DNA from: Lactifluus volemus
Taxonomy: Eukaryota > Basidiomycota > Agaricomycetes > Russulales > Russulaceae
Direction: 5' to 3'
NCBI GenBank assembly: GCA_022376515.1
Contig: WTXI01000017.1
Location: 248,001 to 312,000 of the forward strand
Length of the DNA: 64,000 nucleotides
Both the position numbers and the translations under genes were made by a program. A model generated the notes under the pieces. It did no database searches and had not been told where the DNA came from. It saw only the letters and a program-made list of their open reading frames with translations. Below are positions 22,501-31,929 of the stretch, piece after piece (the stretch's first letter is position 1; each line of letters opens with the position of its first letter).

Positions 22501-24193
22501 TGTGTAGATAGCGTCGTTGCGGTGGCGTGAACGTGCGTTGCCTTGCTTTTGTGGACAGTATGGCGTCTGGTGGTATCCCTAGGTGGAGCTTGGCGTCCTT
22601 CGCTAGTATGACCTCGCGCACTGAGAGGGCAAAGCAATCAGCGTATGCCCTCACCAGTTCACGCACCTGGTGTTGTTGGTTGCCGCTTAGCTCTTCTCCT
22701 ATCTTGATTGCCTTCTGTATTGCTTCCACCCTCTTGTGGTGGAATGGGTCGGTTTGTCGTTCTGGTGTCGCTGCTGCGGCCGCCTGTGCTGTTGGGCCGA
22801 TTGGTGCTTCCGCTTGGCGTTCTTGTTTTTCCATGTTCTCGTCCCAGCTGCTGATCGTTGCGACTACTGCTGCTGGGTTCTGTCTTTTTGCTTGCTGTTT
22901 CCAGTCTGCGGTTACTGGTAGCCCCCGTCTTGTTGCTTCTACGTAGTACGTGCTGCCTATTTGGTTTGTCAGTACTGCTCTTCTTATTGGGTCACTCACC
23001 TGGATCTCATCACGTTCGTAGTCATGATGTGCTCGGAACGACTGGAGCATCGGTTTGCCCAAGAGGAATGACCATCCACCTCCGCTGTCGAAGACTTCAA
23101 ACGTGCCCGTTGTCGTGACTCCTTCGAGCTCGACCGTTCCTGTCCACGCCGCTTCTGATCTCGCTAGTGAGCCGTTTGCCATGCGTAGTGTACGTGTTGA
23201 TGGCCGCCATGTGCCCAACCTGTGCTTCACATACTCAAAGACTTTCGTGCTCATTGCACAGATCATAGCGCCATCATCGAACGTTGCGCGTATTCGGACC
23301 ACTTCCCCTCGTGGTCCCCGTAGCCGGATTTCGTGGACGAATGGCTTCGCTACCTCGTCCTTCCCTCCGACTGCGTACAGGTTGACCGCTCCGTTGTCTT
23401 GCTCCTTGGCCTTTGCCTGTGGTTCGGTGGGCGGCTGCCTCTCGCCCCTGCTTAGTCCTCCCGGTCTGCTTTGGATGTGTGCCCGTGGCTCTAGGCTACT
23501 GGGTTCCACCCGTGCCAGTGGTGTCATGGACTCGGAGCCCGTGGATGCGATATCCACCGATGTGCCGGTCCTTGTTCTCCATAGCTCGTTGACTTGCTTG
23601 CTCAGTTCCTGGAGCTCTCTCTCTGCCTGAAGTCGCTGCTTTAGTCGATCCACATCGATCCGCCTGACCGCCTCTAAGAACGATGACCAGTCAGTGAACG
23701 GTTGGGCGATGCTGCTCCGCACCAGCTTTGGTAACCCTTTCATCACTTGACGGATGTATTCTATCCGGTTCTCTAGCCCACAGCTGTACACCTTAGTGAG
23801 CATCTCCTCAGCCCATGCTATATGCCCGTGTACTCTGATCCCTCGGAAGGAGACCTCCTGGCCCACATCTCCTGGTTCCATCTTGTGCTCTAGGAGGTCT
23901 TCTGTCTTGTCCATCGCTCGCTCAGTTGCTGATTGCCATGGCGCTGGTACCCAACGCTGCGTGAACTCCGGCTCCAGCTGGTTCCAGTCCATGCGTGCCG
24001 CTGGGTTCAGACTCTGGAACCAGGTGTCAGCTGGGGAGTCAATCTCGATGCATAGTGGGAAGAACTGGGCCTTTGCGTTGGCCGTTGTGATGCCACTCAA
24101 GGCCATCTGGTACTCTAAGTTCCGGAGGAAAACCTTCGAATTTTGTTCCCGCCTGCCTGCAAACATTTCTCGGTTACCTACTGGTAGTGTCAT
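19481..24193 (-). CDS. Ty3-type Gag-Pol polyprotein (1570 aa)
   Basis: A single uninterrupted frame in domain order Gag-like, protease, reverse transcriptase, RNase H, integrase. The Gag-like part (about residues 1-260) shows no CCHC zinc knuckle. The protease motif reads ATFDDGAM in place of the usual D(S/T)G. RT has VIDFASGFYAV and the catalytic EIFVDDGG. RNase H has TTDG and ETDCQAL. Integrase has an HHCC finger (HMGRDG, CAQCKSF) and the DDE residues in VGDYLS, ALMTDGGSHF and NGLVEGTNK. The start is an ATG about 70 nt after the 5' LTR. The last residues are encoded inside the 3' LTR. Nothing is visibly broken, so it may be active. Confidence 0.95.
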   Translation of the reverse strand: MTLPVGNREMFAGRREQNSKVFLRNLEYQMALSGITTANAKAQFFPLCIEIDSPADTWFQSLNPAARMDWNQLEPEFTQRWVPAPWQSATERAMDKTEDLLEHKMEPGDVGQEVSFRGIRVHGHIAWAEEMLTKVYSCGLENRIEYIRQVMKGLPKLVRSSIAQPFTDWSSFLEAVRRIDVDRLKQRLQAERELQELSKQVNELWRTRTGTSVDIASTGSESMTPLARVEPSSLEPRAHIQSRPGGLSRGERQPPTEPQAKAKEQDNGAVNLYAVGGKDEVAKPFVHEIRLRGPRGEVVRIRATFDDGAMICAMSTKVFEYVKHRLGTWRPSTRTLRMANGSLARSEAAWTGTVELEGVTTTGTFEVFDSGGGWSFLLGKPMLQSFRAHHDYERDEIQVSDPIRRAVLTNQIGSTYYVEATRRGLPVTADWKQQAKRQNPAAVVATISSWDENMEKQERQAEAPIGPTAQAAAAATPERQTDPFHHKRVEAIQKAIKIGEELSGNQQHQVRELVRAYADCFALSVREVILAKDAKLHLGIPPDAILSTKARQRTFTPPQRRYLHKKVLEMLGAGIIERADPAEIKCVSATTLGQKQHDGTGLTLEELQRKVNTECEAAGLTPHFQVPPRQGPKNAEPVATHEEQKWRICQDFREVNKLSKVAPMPQGDIRAKQQRLSGHKYVSVIDFASGFYAVEIDQESRPYTAFYVEGLGHFWYVRMPFGLTGAPTAFAAVAANHLHDLIADETMEIFVDDGGSAADTFERMKEKLIRILDRVRERKLSLSAAKSQLFMSEAMFAGARVSAKGVLPDLTRLTAIVDWRRPPNALNLVSFLGLTGHFRDLIRGYARVEGPLRDLLAEVTLPQPCTKTSYRRIMAAHDLERRWKENHTKAFLDLKIKMTSEPILRGPRWDGTPFVVTTDGCQEGFAGVLAQRFPHTKPDGTVIQKLHPIAFASKRTSVTEAKYKPFLLEFAALKFALDKFSDTIWGFPVEIETDCQALRDTLLSEKPSVVHARWRDGILAHQIVDVRHVPGKINVVADGLSRQWEGQPAVSEDGSTWTVNPDRDEQVGLTNDILLTLQGATGEQVATLRERLKDEHLFIEVIDAILGQDSAKTVRDRKRARHRASQYILEEGKLWKLHGGTSTRARTRTECTSRKEAEAMAEEQHQQGGHMGRDGIKMALMDRISSPDLDLVIMRAIRSCAQCKSFGPTRLNALLQPITRRHPFELLVGDYLSMPVGKGGYHTIGLYLDTFSQHIWAFKYKSAGTAKTTVGALNTIGKNFIAPEALMTDGGSHFDNTAVREFCEANGCKHHVTPAYSPWINGLVEGTNKILLHVLKRMCAPEVGEQDDDGTWGNLPKAWPDHLDTAVAALNRRILPALKFTPKELLLGMAINTPRTEPEIAARDTPSAAEAAVHMAYAAQQRVDGYEAIVKHAISRKHTYDRRVLKKSGEVVFCTGQLVQVYRSDLDYTFKTERKLIPKWSQPYRVRTRIRNAYTLERLDGEEIEGEFSARRLREFIPKPKGKLEQEQREWLENNPGSDEAEAVRTPLFAGGEHGIGVRGQARQGHEEKG

Positions 24194-24265
24194 TTCGATG
24201 CTGGACCGTGACTCTGGTGTTTTTTATGCTGTGGCGTGACTCGGATTCCGCTCTCGTCACCACGT

Positions 24266-24410
24266 TGGAGGGGCGTGTGCTGCCGCTCGAGTCGTGGCTT
24301 CGCGTCAAGAACCGTTGTTGCACCATTATGTCAGCGGTCTAACTACGTACTCGCTCGCTTAGCCCTTCTCCTCGTGCCCTTGTCTCGCCTGTCCTCTAAC
24401 CCCTATTCCA
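24266..24410 (-). repeat. Ty3 element 5' LTR (145 bp)
   Basis: On minus it begins TGGAATAGGGG and ends CCCCTCCA. It matches 19388-19532 base for base. It is short for a fungal Ty3 LTR. Confidence 0.95.
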
Positions 24411-25239
24411 CCGGCCTCCAGATAGCGTTCATGGGTGACGACACCTGGCTCTCTGTCTTTCCCACCTCTTTCCACCCAGGGATGACCCACGACTTTGATT
24501 CCTTCAACGCCGAAGATCTCCACACCGTCGACAATGGCGTCATCGCCAACCTTTTCCCTCTCTTAACAAACTCGACGCACGCTCACACTTGGGATTTCAT
24601 CATCGGTCACTTTCTCGGCGTCGACCATGTCGGACATCGCGTAGGTCCCGACCACCCGACGATGCTAGCCAAGCTGCAACAGATGAACGACGTCCTGAAA
24701 CGTGTCGTCGACCTGCTCGATCAAGACACTCTCCTTGTCGTTCTCGGAGACCACGGTATGGACCGCAAGGGTGACCACGGTAGCGACAGCGACCTCGAAG
24801 TCTCTGCCGGCTTGTGGATCTACTCCAAGGGTCCACCCTTATCCTCCAGCAACCACCATCGATCGCCGACCGCGCACCTGCCACAGATCTGGACTCTCGT
24901 CCCCGTCACCTTAGACGTTTCCTCGGACACCGGCACCGGCACCGGAGCCGGCGCCGCAAAGACAAAAAAGAAGGAAGTTCGAGTGGTGGTGTTGGGGTTT
25001 GCCAATGCGTTTGAAGCACCGTTTGTGCTCCTGTGGACGCTCGCGCTCGTACCGGTATGGCTAGCCTCGCAACCGAGTGCACAGATCACTTTGGCACTCA
25101 CCACTATCGTTCTGCTTGCGCATTTAGAGCTCGTAGATGCGACGCGTGATGCGCGCGGTCTACAATCGAGCTTTGCCCTCGATCCTGCCGCCACGTTAGC
25201 TCACCTACAACAAGGTAGCAGCACAGCACCAGGAGGGAC

Positions 25240-25280
25240 GACGACAACGACAACGACAACGACAACAACAACGACGTCAT
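25240..25280 (+). repeat. ACG/ACA triplet repeat in PIG-O copy
   Basis: An ACGACAACG-type repeat encodes a run of Thr in the PIG-O frame. It is a local microsatellite expansion. Confidence 0.8.
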
Positions 25281-25497
25281 TTGACGAGATTGCGCCGCTC
25301 GTGTTATTAGCCCAACTCGCTTATTTCGCAACTGGACATCAAGCCACATTGTCGAGTTTGCAATGGAAAAGCGCGTTCACGTTCAGTTCAAAATTATCTT
25401 ATCCACTCTCTCCCATCCTCGTCGTGCTCAACACGTTGGGGCCCACGGCGCTCATCGCCTCTGCAGCTCCTCTATTGGCCATTTGGAACCGAGCTCC

Positions 25498-25585
<88 letters not shown>
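25498..25585 (+). repeat. (CAA)n microsatellite, about 29 copies
   Basis: An almost pure CAA tract lies inside the PIG-O frame (poly-Gln). Poly-Thr, poly-Asn or poly-Val readings in other frames are artefacts of it. Confidence 0.95.
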
Positions 25586-25890
25586 GTCCAAGATCAAGAT
25601 CGAGAAGAAGAGCGACGCTCGGCGGGGGCGGCGGCGCTATTGGACTCGACTCGAGCCTGCCTCGGAATCTCACAATATTTGACCACGTTGTTGTTAGGTA
25701 CCGCGTTGAACGCCACTTGGCTCCGACGTTACCTCATGGTTTGGAAAGTGTTCGCGCCGAGGTACATTCTCGCCGCGTTCCAACTCTTGCTCGTCGATCT
25801 CGTCTTGATCATCGGGTTGATGGCCGTCGTCGGTCACGTCGTCGGTCGTGTCGGTCGCGTGTTTGGTCAGTTGCACCACCGTTCCGGTTC

Positions 25891-25995
25891 TGGTCGGAGG
25901 TAGTGTTCAAGGAGACCGTTAAGTACCTTTTACTCTCACCGGGCGAGGGTCGCCATCATCACCCTGGGGATGAGGACGTTGAATTATACGGGTTG
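25891..25995 (+). pseudogene. CDF-type metal transporter fragment, second part
   Basis: EVVFKETVKYLLLSPGEGRH then HHPGDEDVELYG resembles the His-rich loop and helix boundary of a ZRG17-like CDF transporter. It is what would follow the RRPFG of 18985 after about 25 missing residues. The PIG-O copy thus replaces a short internal piece of this gene. The sequence turns into sulfate permease within about 60 bp. Confidence 0.55.
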
Positions 25996-26046
25996 GTCTT
26001 GCATTACATCAACCACCTCCCCCCCTGAATTCACCTGTCTAGAATC

Positions 26047-26875
26047 GACTTGCCCATAATACTCAAGCATCTCGGTATGACCCACAAGGACGCGATCTTC
26101 GGTCTAGTCGACCTTTTTTCGTTGTATGCGATCCGCATAGGATGTGATCGCCTGTCGCGCCGTTACCCGCGCCGAGGTCTGTTTTCTCAACTCTCACTAG
26201 ATCCCCGTCTCATCCTCACTGCGCAGCCCGCCTTTTTTTCTTCATCTCAACGTTCCGAAGTCCATTCGTCATCGTGGTCCTTACCTTTGCTTCTTGGCTA
26301 TACGCTCGCCACCATAAGAGCAAAAAGGGTACATATCCAATCGCTGTCCTTGGGACCGTTCCCCGGGGTTTTAAAGCCGTCGGTACTCCCACGATCGACC
26401 ATCACCTCATTAGCGCACTCGCACCAAAGCTCCCTGTGGCCACCATCATCTTGTTTCTCGAGCACATCTCCATCGCCAAATGTAAGTCAACGACTGCATT
26501 GTCGCTATCTAATTAATATTTGCACAGTGTTTGGGTGTATCAACGGCTACAAAATCGACCCCAACCAGGAGCTCATTGCGATTGGCGTCACCAACACCGT
26601 CGGGACTTGCTTCGGTGCTTACCCCGCGACGGGTTCATTCTCACGGTCTGCCATCAACTCCAAGGCTGGCGTGCGCACACCCCTTGCGGGTATTCTCGCT
26701 GGTATCATCGTTGTCGTCGCATTATACGGTCTCCCCCCTGCCTTCTATTGGATCCCCACCGCCGCACTTTCTGCTGTCATTATTCACGCCGTCGCCGATC
26801 TCGTCACCAAGCCCAATCCTTACTCTAGTTTCACTGTTTTCCAACTCTTTTCTATTCGAAGACCACAGCAAGCTG
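26047..26875 (+). pseudogene. Sulfate permease (SulP family) fragment, three exons
   Basis: SulP proteins import sulfate across the plasma membrane. Exon 1 reads HLGMTHKDAIFGLVDLFSLY to RRYPR. A GTCTGTT..GCAG intron of about 50 nt follows. Exon 2 (about 26228-26480) reads FVIVVLTFASWLYARHHKSK and YPIAVLGTVPRGFKAVGTP. After a GTAAGTC..CACAG intron, exon 3 reads NGYKIDPNQELIAIGVTNTV, then GAYPATGSFSRSAINSKAGV and ALSAVIIHAVADLVTKPN. Exons are in frame and undamaged, but both gene ends are missing, including the STAS domain. FAS sequence begins at about 26925. Confidence 0.85.
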
Positions 26876-26924
26876 GTAAATGGTGAGTAGCTTTGATTCC
26901 ATTTGGTTTGGGCGCTCAAGTTAG

Positions 26925-27840
26925 GTATCACTCTCCCGCTTCTCGAAGGCGTCTATCCGTAACTTAATCGCATCGCCCTTTGCCATCAACAATGCCTATG
27001 CCGAACTCATCTATAACCGCACATCATCTCCACGGCTCTCGAAAGTTCTTCGCAACTGGGATGAAGAATGCTGGGATGCCCCCAAGCAACGGCAGAATCT
27101 CGCCTGGGTTCTGCTAGTTGCTGGTATCTTACCAGTTTGCTTCTCCCGTGCGCTGGGTCGAAACCCAAGATCTATTCTTTGGACAATACAAGTTTGAGTG
27201 CTTCATCGAGATTGGCCCATCCCCAACTCTCGCTGGTATGGCCGTACGCACCCTCAAGGGCAAAGGATGACTCAACTAGCGTTGTCCGTCAAGTATTCTG
27301 TGCTTCAAAGCATCAGAAGTGATCTATTACCAGTTCGAAGGTGAGCTTGAGGCAACATCTGAACCAGACGCAGCCAGTGAAACTGCCCCTCTAGTGCCGC
27401 TCCACTGTCAAGCGTGCCAGTTGCAGTTGCTACCGCTACTCCAGCTGCCGCCGGTCCTGCTTCTACCATCAAAGACAATCTGGTCCGTGCTGTCGACATC
27501 CTTGTTGCGATTGTCTCTCGAAAGTTAAAGAAGGAACTCAGCGAGATCCAAGTCTATAAGTGATCTCTGTAACGGCAAGTCGACCCTTCGAAATGAGATT
27601 ATGGGCGACTTTCGGGTGAACGAATTCTCATCTGCCCCTGGCAAGGGTGAGGAGCTGCCGCTTCCCTTGCGTCTGGTCACTCCGGCAATCTCAGAAAGCA
27701 TTCCACTAGTCTCGTGTCGTGTGCCATCGGTGGCAAGATGCCTGAGCCCATCTTTGATGTGTCGAAGGCCCGTATCATAAAGGGCCTTGATACGGCATCG
27801 GCTGACCATAAATTTAATGAGACCAGGGTCTGCGTGATTC
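26925..27840 (+). pseudogene. Fused fatty-acid synthase fragment A2 (end of MPT through ACP to KR)
   Basis: The sequence reads LLEGVY then NLIASPFAINNAYAELIYNR, SSPRLSKVLRNWDEECWDAP, ASPVRWVETQDLFFGQYKFE and CFIEIGPSPTLAGMAV. These are the end of the malonyl/palmitoyl transferase. It continues through the beta-alpha fusion region (YYQFEGELEATSEPDAASET) into the acyl-carrier and structural part (VAIVSRKLKKELSEIQVYK, LCNGKSTLRNEIMGDFRVNE). Several frameshifts and stops occur, for example TAA in the GVYP-to-NLIA region and TGA after VYK. The ACP serine block and later domains are lost. This segment continues A1. Confidence 0.85.
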
Positions 27841-28081
27841 ATCATGGTGATATAATAGACAGTGATCTCACAGTTGAGGTAGTGAGACGGCTGAAGAGAA
27901 CATCGTAGAACATGAGGAGAGCGTCCTTGACAAACCCGGTTTCACAAGGAGTCAAAGTTAGCGTTGTCCATTTGCTGTGCGTGCAAGACACCTGACAACT
28001 GCCCACACCCTGGTGTCCTTCTGTATCCGTGCTATTTAACTCTCCGGTGCAGACAGGCTTTGCTAGACAAGGTACATTGAC

Positions 28082-31000
28082 TTAATTACGATTTCGCAAA
28101 CTGTTGAAGTACGACCCCAACTCCTCTGTTGGCTGAGCTGCCTCCCTTGCCTCTAGCTCTTCGATCTCTTCATCTCGGTCCAACCCTTTGGTGAAGTTAA
28201 GTTGTTGGCCTTGCTTCACAGAAAATTTTAGAATCTGTAAGGCCTCGACCAGCTGTGGTTTAAGTTGACTTCGTTTTGCTGTTATGGTCTCCTTGCTTGA
28301 CGAAAACACCCTTTCACATGGAACTGAAGAAGCCTGAATGGGGAGTATATCCATGGCAAGTTTATACAGTGTCGGAAATGCTTTCTGATTGTCCTGTTAT
28401 AATTTAAGAATGAGAATGTTAATACAACGAGATTTCATACCTGCCAGAAGATAAGACTTTCAATATCTTGAGCAGGGACAGCAAGGTAGGTGCCGACTTC
28501 AGCTTCTAGAGCACCATAGCCTTGAGCTTGATGTGAGTTTGAAGAACCAATCCGAAGCCCAAGAAGTTGTAAAGCTTTTTGATTATTTGTGAGTGCCTGT
28601 GAGGAGTGCTGAGGCTCTGAAGGTTGGCTGACTGCTGGAGAGTAATATGATTTGAGCTATAAAATGTTATTAATAAAGTTTGCCTGGTAAAAGTAAAGAC
28701 TTACAGCATTGACAAGTATCATCCTGGCTTCAACTAGAAAACTTGGTTCATTTATTTTAAACCACTCAAGCTTCACAGATGGGTTGAGAACTAAAAAACA
28801 CATTAGTGCTTCCTAACACCCCTTGACTATATGAACCACTTACTAATAGCCAAGATATAAGCTGGAACATTGTTAGTCTCATACACATAGTCCTCAAGCT
28901 TTGAGATCCCAGACTGTACAATATCAGATACTGCCCTATTCTTGTTCTTATAATCTTCCAGTCTTGCTAGTAGAGCCTGGAATGAAGGGATGGTGCCAAA
29001 AAGAGTTGGGGTTTTCTCTGCAGATAACAACTGCTGATAAGAATGTGGAATCTAAGCACTAGATTAACTTGCTATAGCTTTAAGAGTAGAATATCACAAA
29101 CCTCAAATATCTCCCTCATAGTGACTAGCATCTTCCAATCAGCTACTGATAGCCGAGTATCTGCTTGATGATCACGTAAAAAGTGAATAATGGCCTAAAT
29201 TTACTTATAGGTTAATAAAAAGAACACTATACATATCTAATACACACCTGCTTTAATTGCAAAGCCCTGTCAATCATCAGATAGGTTGAGGACCACCTTG
29301 TCTCCACATCGCGAATCAGCTTCAATGATTCTAGCTTCAAGGATGTGAGAATGTTGGCAAATGTGGTACGTCTCAATTCTGAGGCACGAATCTATACAAT
29401 CATAAAATTCACTTTAAGAAAAGAAAAGAAAAACACTCACATATTGAATGACACTTTGCAGCTTTTTGATCGTGTCTTCATGATCATTTGCTTCAGCCAC
29501 TTCATTCAACATAGCCTTACAAGCTAGATTGACAATGTGGGGGAAGCACCTGCTTACAAGTTAGCTGATAAGTTTAAGCAAAAAAAAAAAATCATACCTG
29601 ATACGTCGCTCATCTCCAACAAAGTCAATCCCTTGTGATTGAAGCGTCTTCTCTAGAGCAAGAATGAAGGTGTCATTATTTGATGCATTGTCCATGGTCA
29701 CCCAACCAATCTAGAAAATATAAGCTCAAACCTATCTTTTATCTTTAAAGTCTTACCTTTTTAGCAATATCCAGACGATTGATGACAAACATGAAAATCT
29801 CAGCAAGGCGCTCTCCAGTATGACTGCCAGGAATAGCTATAAAGCCAATAAGATCTGCACGAAGCCTAAGCATCTCTTGATTCCCGCGAGGTGTTTGAAC
29901 AAGATATTTCTGAACCCAGTGAGCTGTAACACCCATATAGGAGTTCATATCAAGATCTGTCCAAGTGTCCATTGTAAATGAAATTTTTCCCGTTGACTCA
30001 TGCTAAAAATAATAATTAAAATAATAATTAAAATTTACACATCAAAAGTATAAGCTGGTACATACATGCATTTGATGAGATAGCTCTTCAAGTAGTTCAT
30101 CTTGACGCTCTAAGATTCTAGTCCTCATCGTTGTACGGTGAGGAATATCCCTGTCTTGAAGGCCACTGTGGAGGAGAAGAAAAACAGTACGAAGCCGTGG
30201 TGACTCAATGATATTGATGGGCTAATAAAAAGATTAAGCCTTTCAAATAAATAAATAAATAAATAACCACTTACCAGATCATCTGCTGCAATTAAATTGA
30301 CCAGAGCATCAACCAAAGCCTCAGGGGAGTATTGGGGCCTTGCTTGAGTTTCATGCCTAAGATCTAAGCCCTTAAAGGCTGCATAAGCTGCCTGAGCCTC
30401 CTTGCCTTTGATTTCAATGCCACGTAAGTCACACTGAGTAAACCAATCATCACGATGAGTATAAAGGAGGTGCCTTCTGAGTGTGCCAACAGCTGTGCCT
30501 TGACCATATGCAAATGCATCATGTGTGCTGTTAGCTTCATCAGCAGTGCTACAATTTATATTAGCTTTATTTTAAAAAATGGAAAAATCCGTCACTCACA
30601 GGCAAAATGTACTGTTAGGGACTAGCTGTTCCTAGTTCCTAAGATAGGATCAAGTTGTTCAGGAAGGACCAACAAAGACGTAAGTCAAAGTTGGGTCTAG
30701 CTAAGTTATAGCACTTAGAGGGCTTCAAGAGAAGAGGGGTTCACAAGGGGATTTGTGAGGAGATTCAAGAGGCTAGTATTGGAGAGAAGTCCAAGCTGGA
30801 GAGCAAGGACACAAGTCGAAGAGTCTTATATACTGTACAGGGGCAAAGGGCGAGTGACATCAGTAATGATGTCATGAGCCTGGGTCTGACTACGACGTCA
30901 TCGAAGTTCTAGGCTAATGATGTCATAAGGGTCACTATGAGTCAAGAACACGCTGTTCTGTGTCGTACAAGGTGAGGCTCAGTCCGTAAGCGAGAATATG

Positions 31001-31649
31001 GACGGAAATGAAAAGCATGAGGTAACAGGGAGGCAAAGGTCCAGACAAATCCGTAACATGTACACTTCCTTGAGTTGTTGTCATTATTGTCCTTGAAAAA
31101 GGTGTAGACATCTCTAGCATGGTGACCTTTTCTGTTGCCAGCAGGTCCTGAGGCCCGTTTATTTGCACGCTGCTGCCGGCGACTGGGTGTAACAGGAACA
31201 GGGTCAATTGGAAGATTGGTGGTGGAAGCCTGTCTCTCATCAGGAGCAGAGCCTGAGGCATCATCAGGAGCAGCAATATCAGGCTCAGGTAATGCTGAAG
31301 AGATAGTAGAGAGATTGAAAGTCTCAAGGTGAGGAGAAGACGCTTGCGGAGGAGCAATAAATGGATCATCTCCCACGTGATGCTGAGGCTCAGGCTCCGG
31401 TTGAGGGACATGAGAAGAGGATCCGGCAGCTGTGGGATCTAACAAGGGAACCTTAGCCAGATAAATGATGATGAAGCTATAGAGATACAGACCAAGACGG
31501 AAGGTTGTCTGGAGAGCCCCGCCCGGAAGGATTACGTCAGCACGAGCACGAGCACGAGAACCTGAGGCCGCGGTTGTTGCCTTAGATCTCCGAGATGCCC
31601 TCTTCTTGGGGGAAGGGGTGCTTGGATTGCGTCGCTTTCTGCCAGCCAT
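28082..31649 (-). pseudogene. hAT transposase gene (multi-exon), disrupted by a solo LTR
   Basis: Exons on minus, in order. 31649 to about 31059 is a basic N-terminus (MAGRKRRNPSTPSP) and the start of a BED finger (NNSRKCTFC when the LTR is removed). About 30551-30275 is the finger's second half (TLRRHLLYTH) plus a linker. About 30221-30066 reads PRLRTVFLLLHSGL. About 30002-29757 has the first catalytic Asp block (SFTMDTWTDLDMNSYMGVTA). About 29711-29600 reads WVTMDNASNNDTF. About 29548-29442 reads CFPHIVNLACKA. Several short exons follow, and 28394-28082 is the dimerisation tail (MDILPIQASSVPCERVFSSS). Apart from the LTR I see no stop or frameshift, so the enzyme was probably functional until that insertion. 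Confidence 0.9.
30613..31058. mobile_element. Solo LTR (446 bp) inside the hAT transposase BED finger
   Basis: Begins TGTTAGGGAC and ends CCGTAACA. It is flanked by the 5-bp duplication TGTAC at 30608-30612 and 31059-31063. Removing it with one duplication restores the Cys-x2-Cys pair of the BED finger and its exon boundary. No internal retroelement sequence is present, as expected after LTR-LTR recombination. Confidence 0.9.
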
Positions 31650-31929
31650 AGAAACAACAGTGAGATAGCACTAGAAAAGTACAGGATCGAAAGCTTGGAC
31701 TTGATGGTGGGGGTTGGAAAGAGAGATCGATAACACAACGCAAAAGTGAGGCTGACAGAGTTACGCCCAAAGTCCAGCTCACGTGTTTAGTCGAAACCTC
31801 CACCACCGCTGATTCTCGGAATGCCCATAGCTGGACCACCCCATGCGCACTTCTCCTCTTGTGTACATCCAGTACCTCCACTTCCTAGTTGCATATTCAG
31901 CCATTCTCGCATAAGTTGAAAGTCGCTTG

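Larger units (their letters stand above)
19388..24410 (-). mobile_element. Complete Ty3-type LTR retrotransposon in a PIG-O intron
   Basis: The two 145-bp LTRs (19388-19532 and 24266-24410) are identical by eye and flanked by CCGG on both sides (19384-19387, 24411-24414). The element is antisense to PIG-O. Without the element and the duplication the intron is 54 nt. On minus, a primer-site-like TGGTGACGAGAGCGG follows the 5' LTR after two or three bases. It is complementary to a tRNA ending CACCA, perhaps tRNA-Ser. A purine run (CGGGAGGGGAGCA) abuts the 3' LTR. One long open frame fills the interior. All this indicates recent insertion. Confidence 0.95.
24422..25890 (+). pseudogene. PIG-O/GPI13 fragment, exon after the Ty3 insertion
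   Basis: Continues PIG-O with IAFMGDDTWLSVFPTSFHPG, then GHFLGVDHVGHRVGPDHPT and VVLGDHGMDRKGDHGSDS. These are the remaining metal and substrate residues of the alkaline-phosphatase-like domain. After LPQIW the usual loop and several membrane helices are missing. The frame goes to a Lys-rich stretch and later helices, including RYLMVWKVFAPRYILAAFQL close to the native C-terminus. A (CAA)n tract encodes about 30 Gln. The frame ends at 25903 in other sequence. Internal loss and the missing N-terminus make it a non-functional copy despite intact catalytic motifs. Confidence 0.9.

Noticed and set aside
25363..26028. 221-codon plus stretch and 73-codon minus stretch with poly-Thr or poly-Val
   Set aside because: Both are readings of the CAA microsatellite in the wrong frame or strand.
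27900..31900. A separate small hAT element nested around the transposase
   Set aside because: No second pair of TAGTG-type ends or 8-bp duplication was found near 27900-28080 or 31650-31930.
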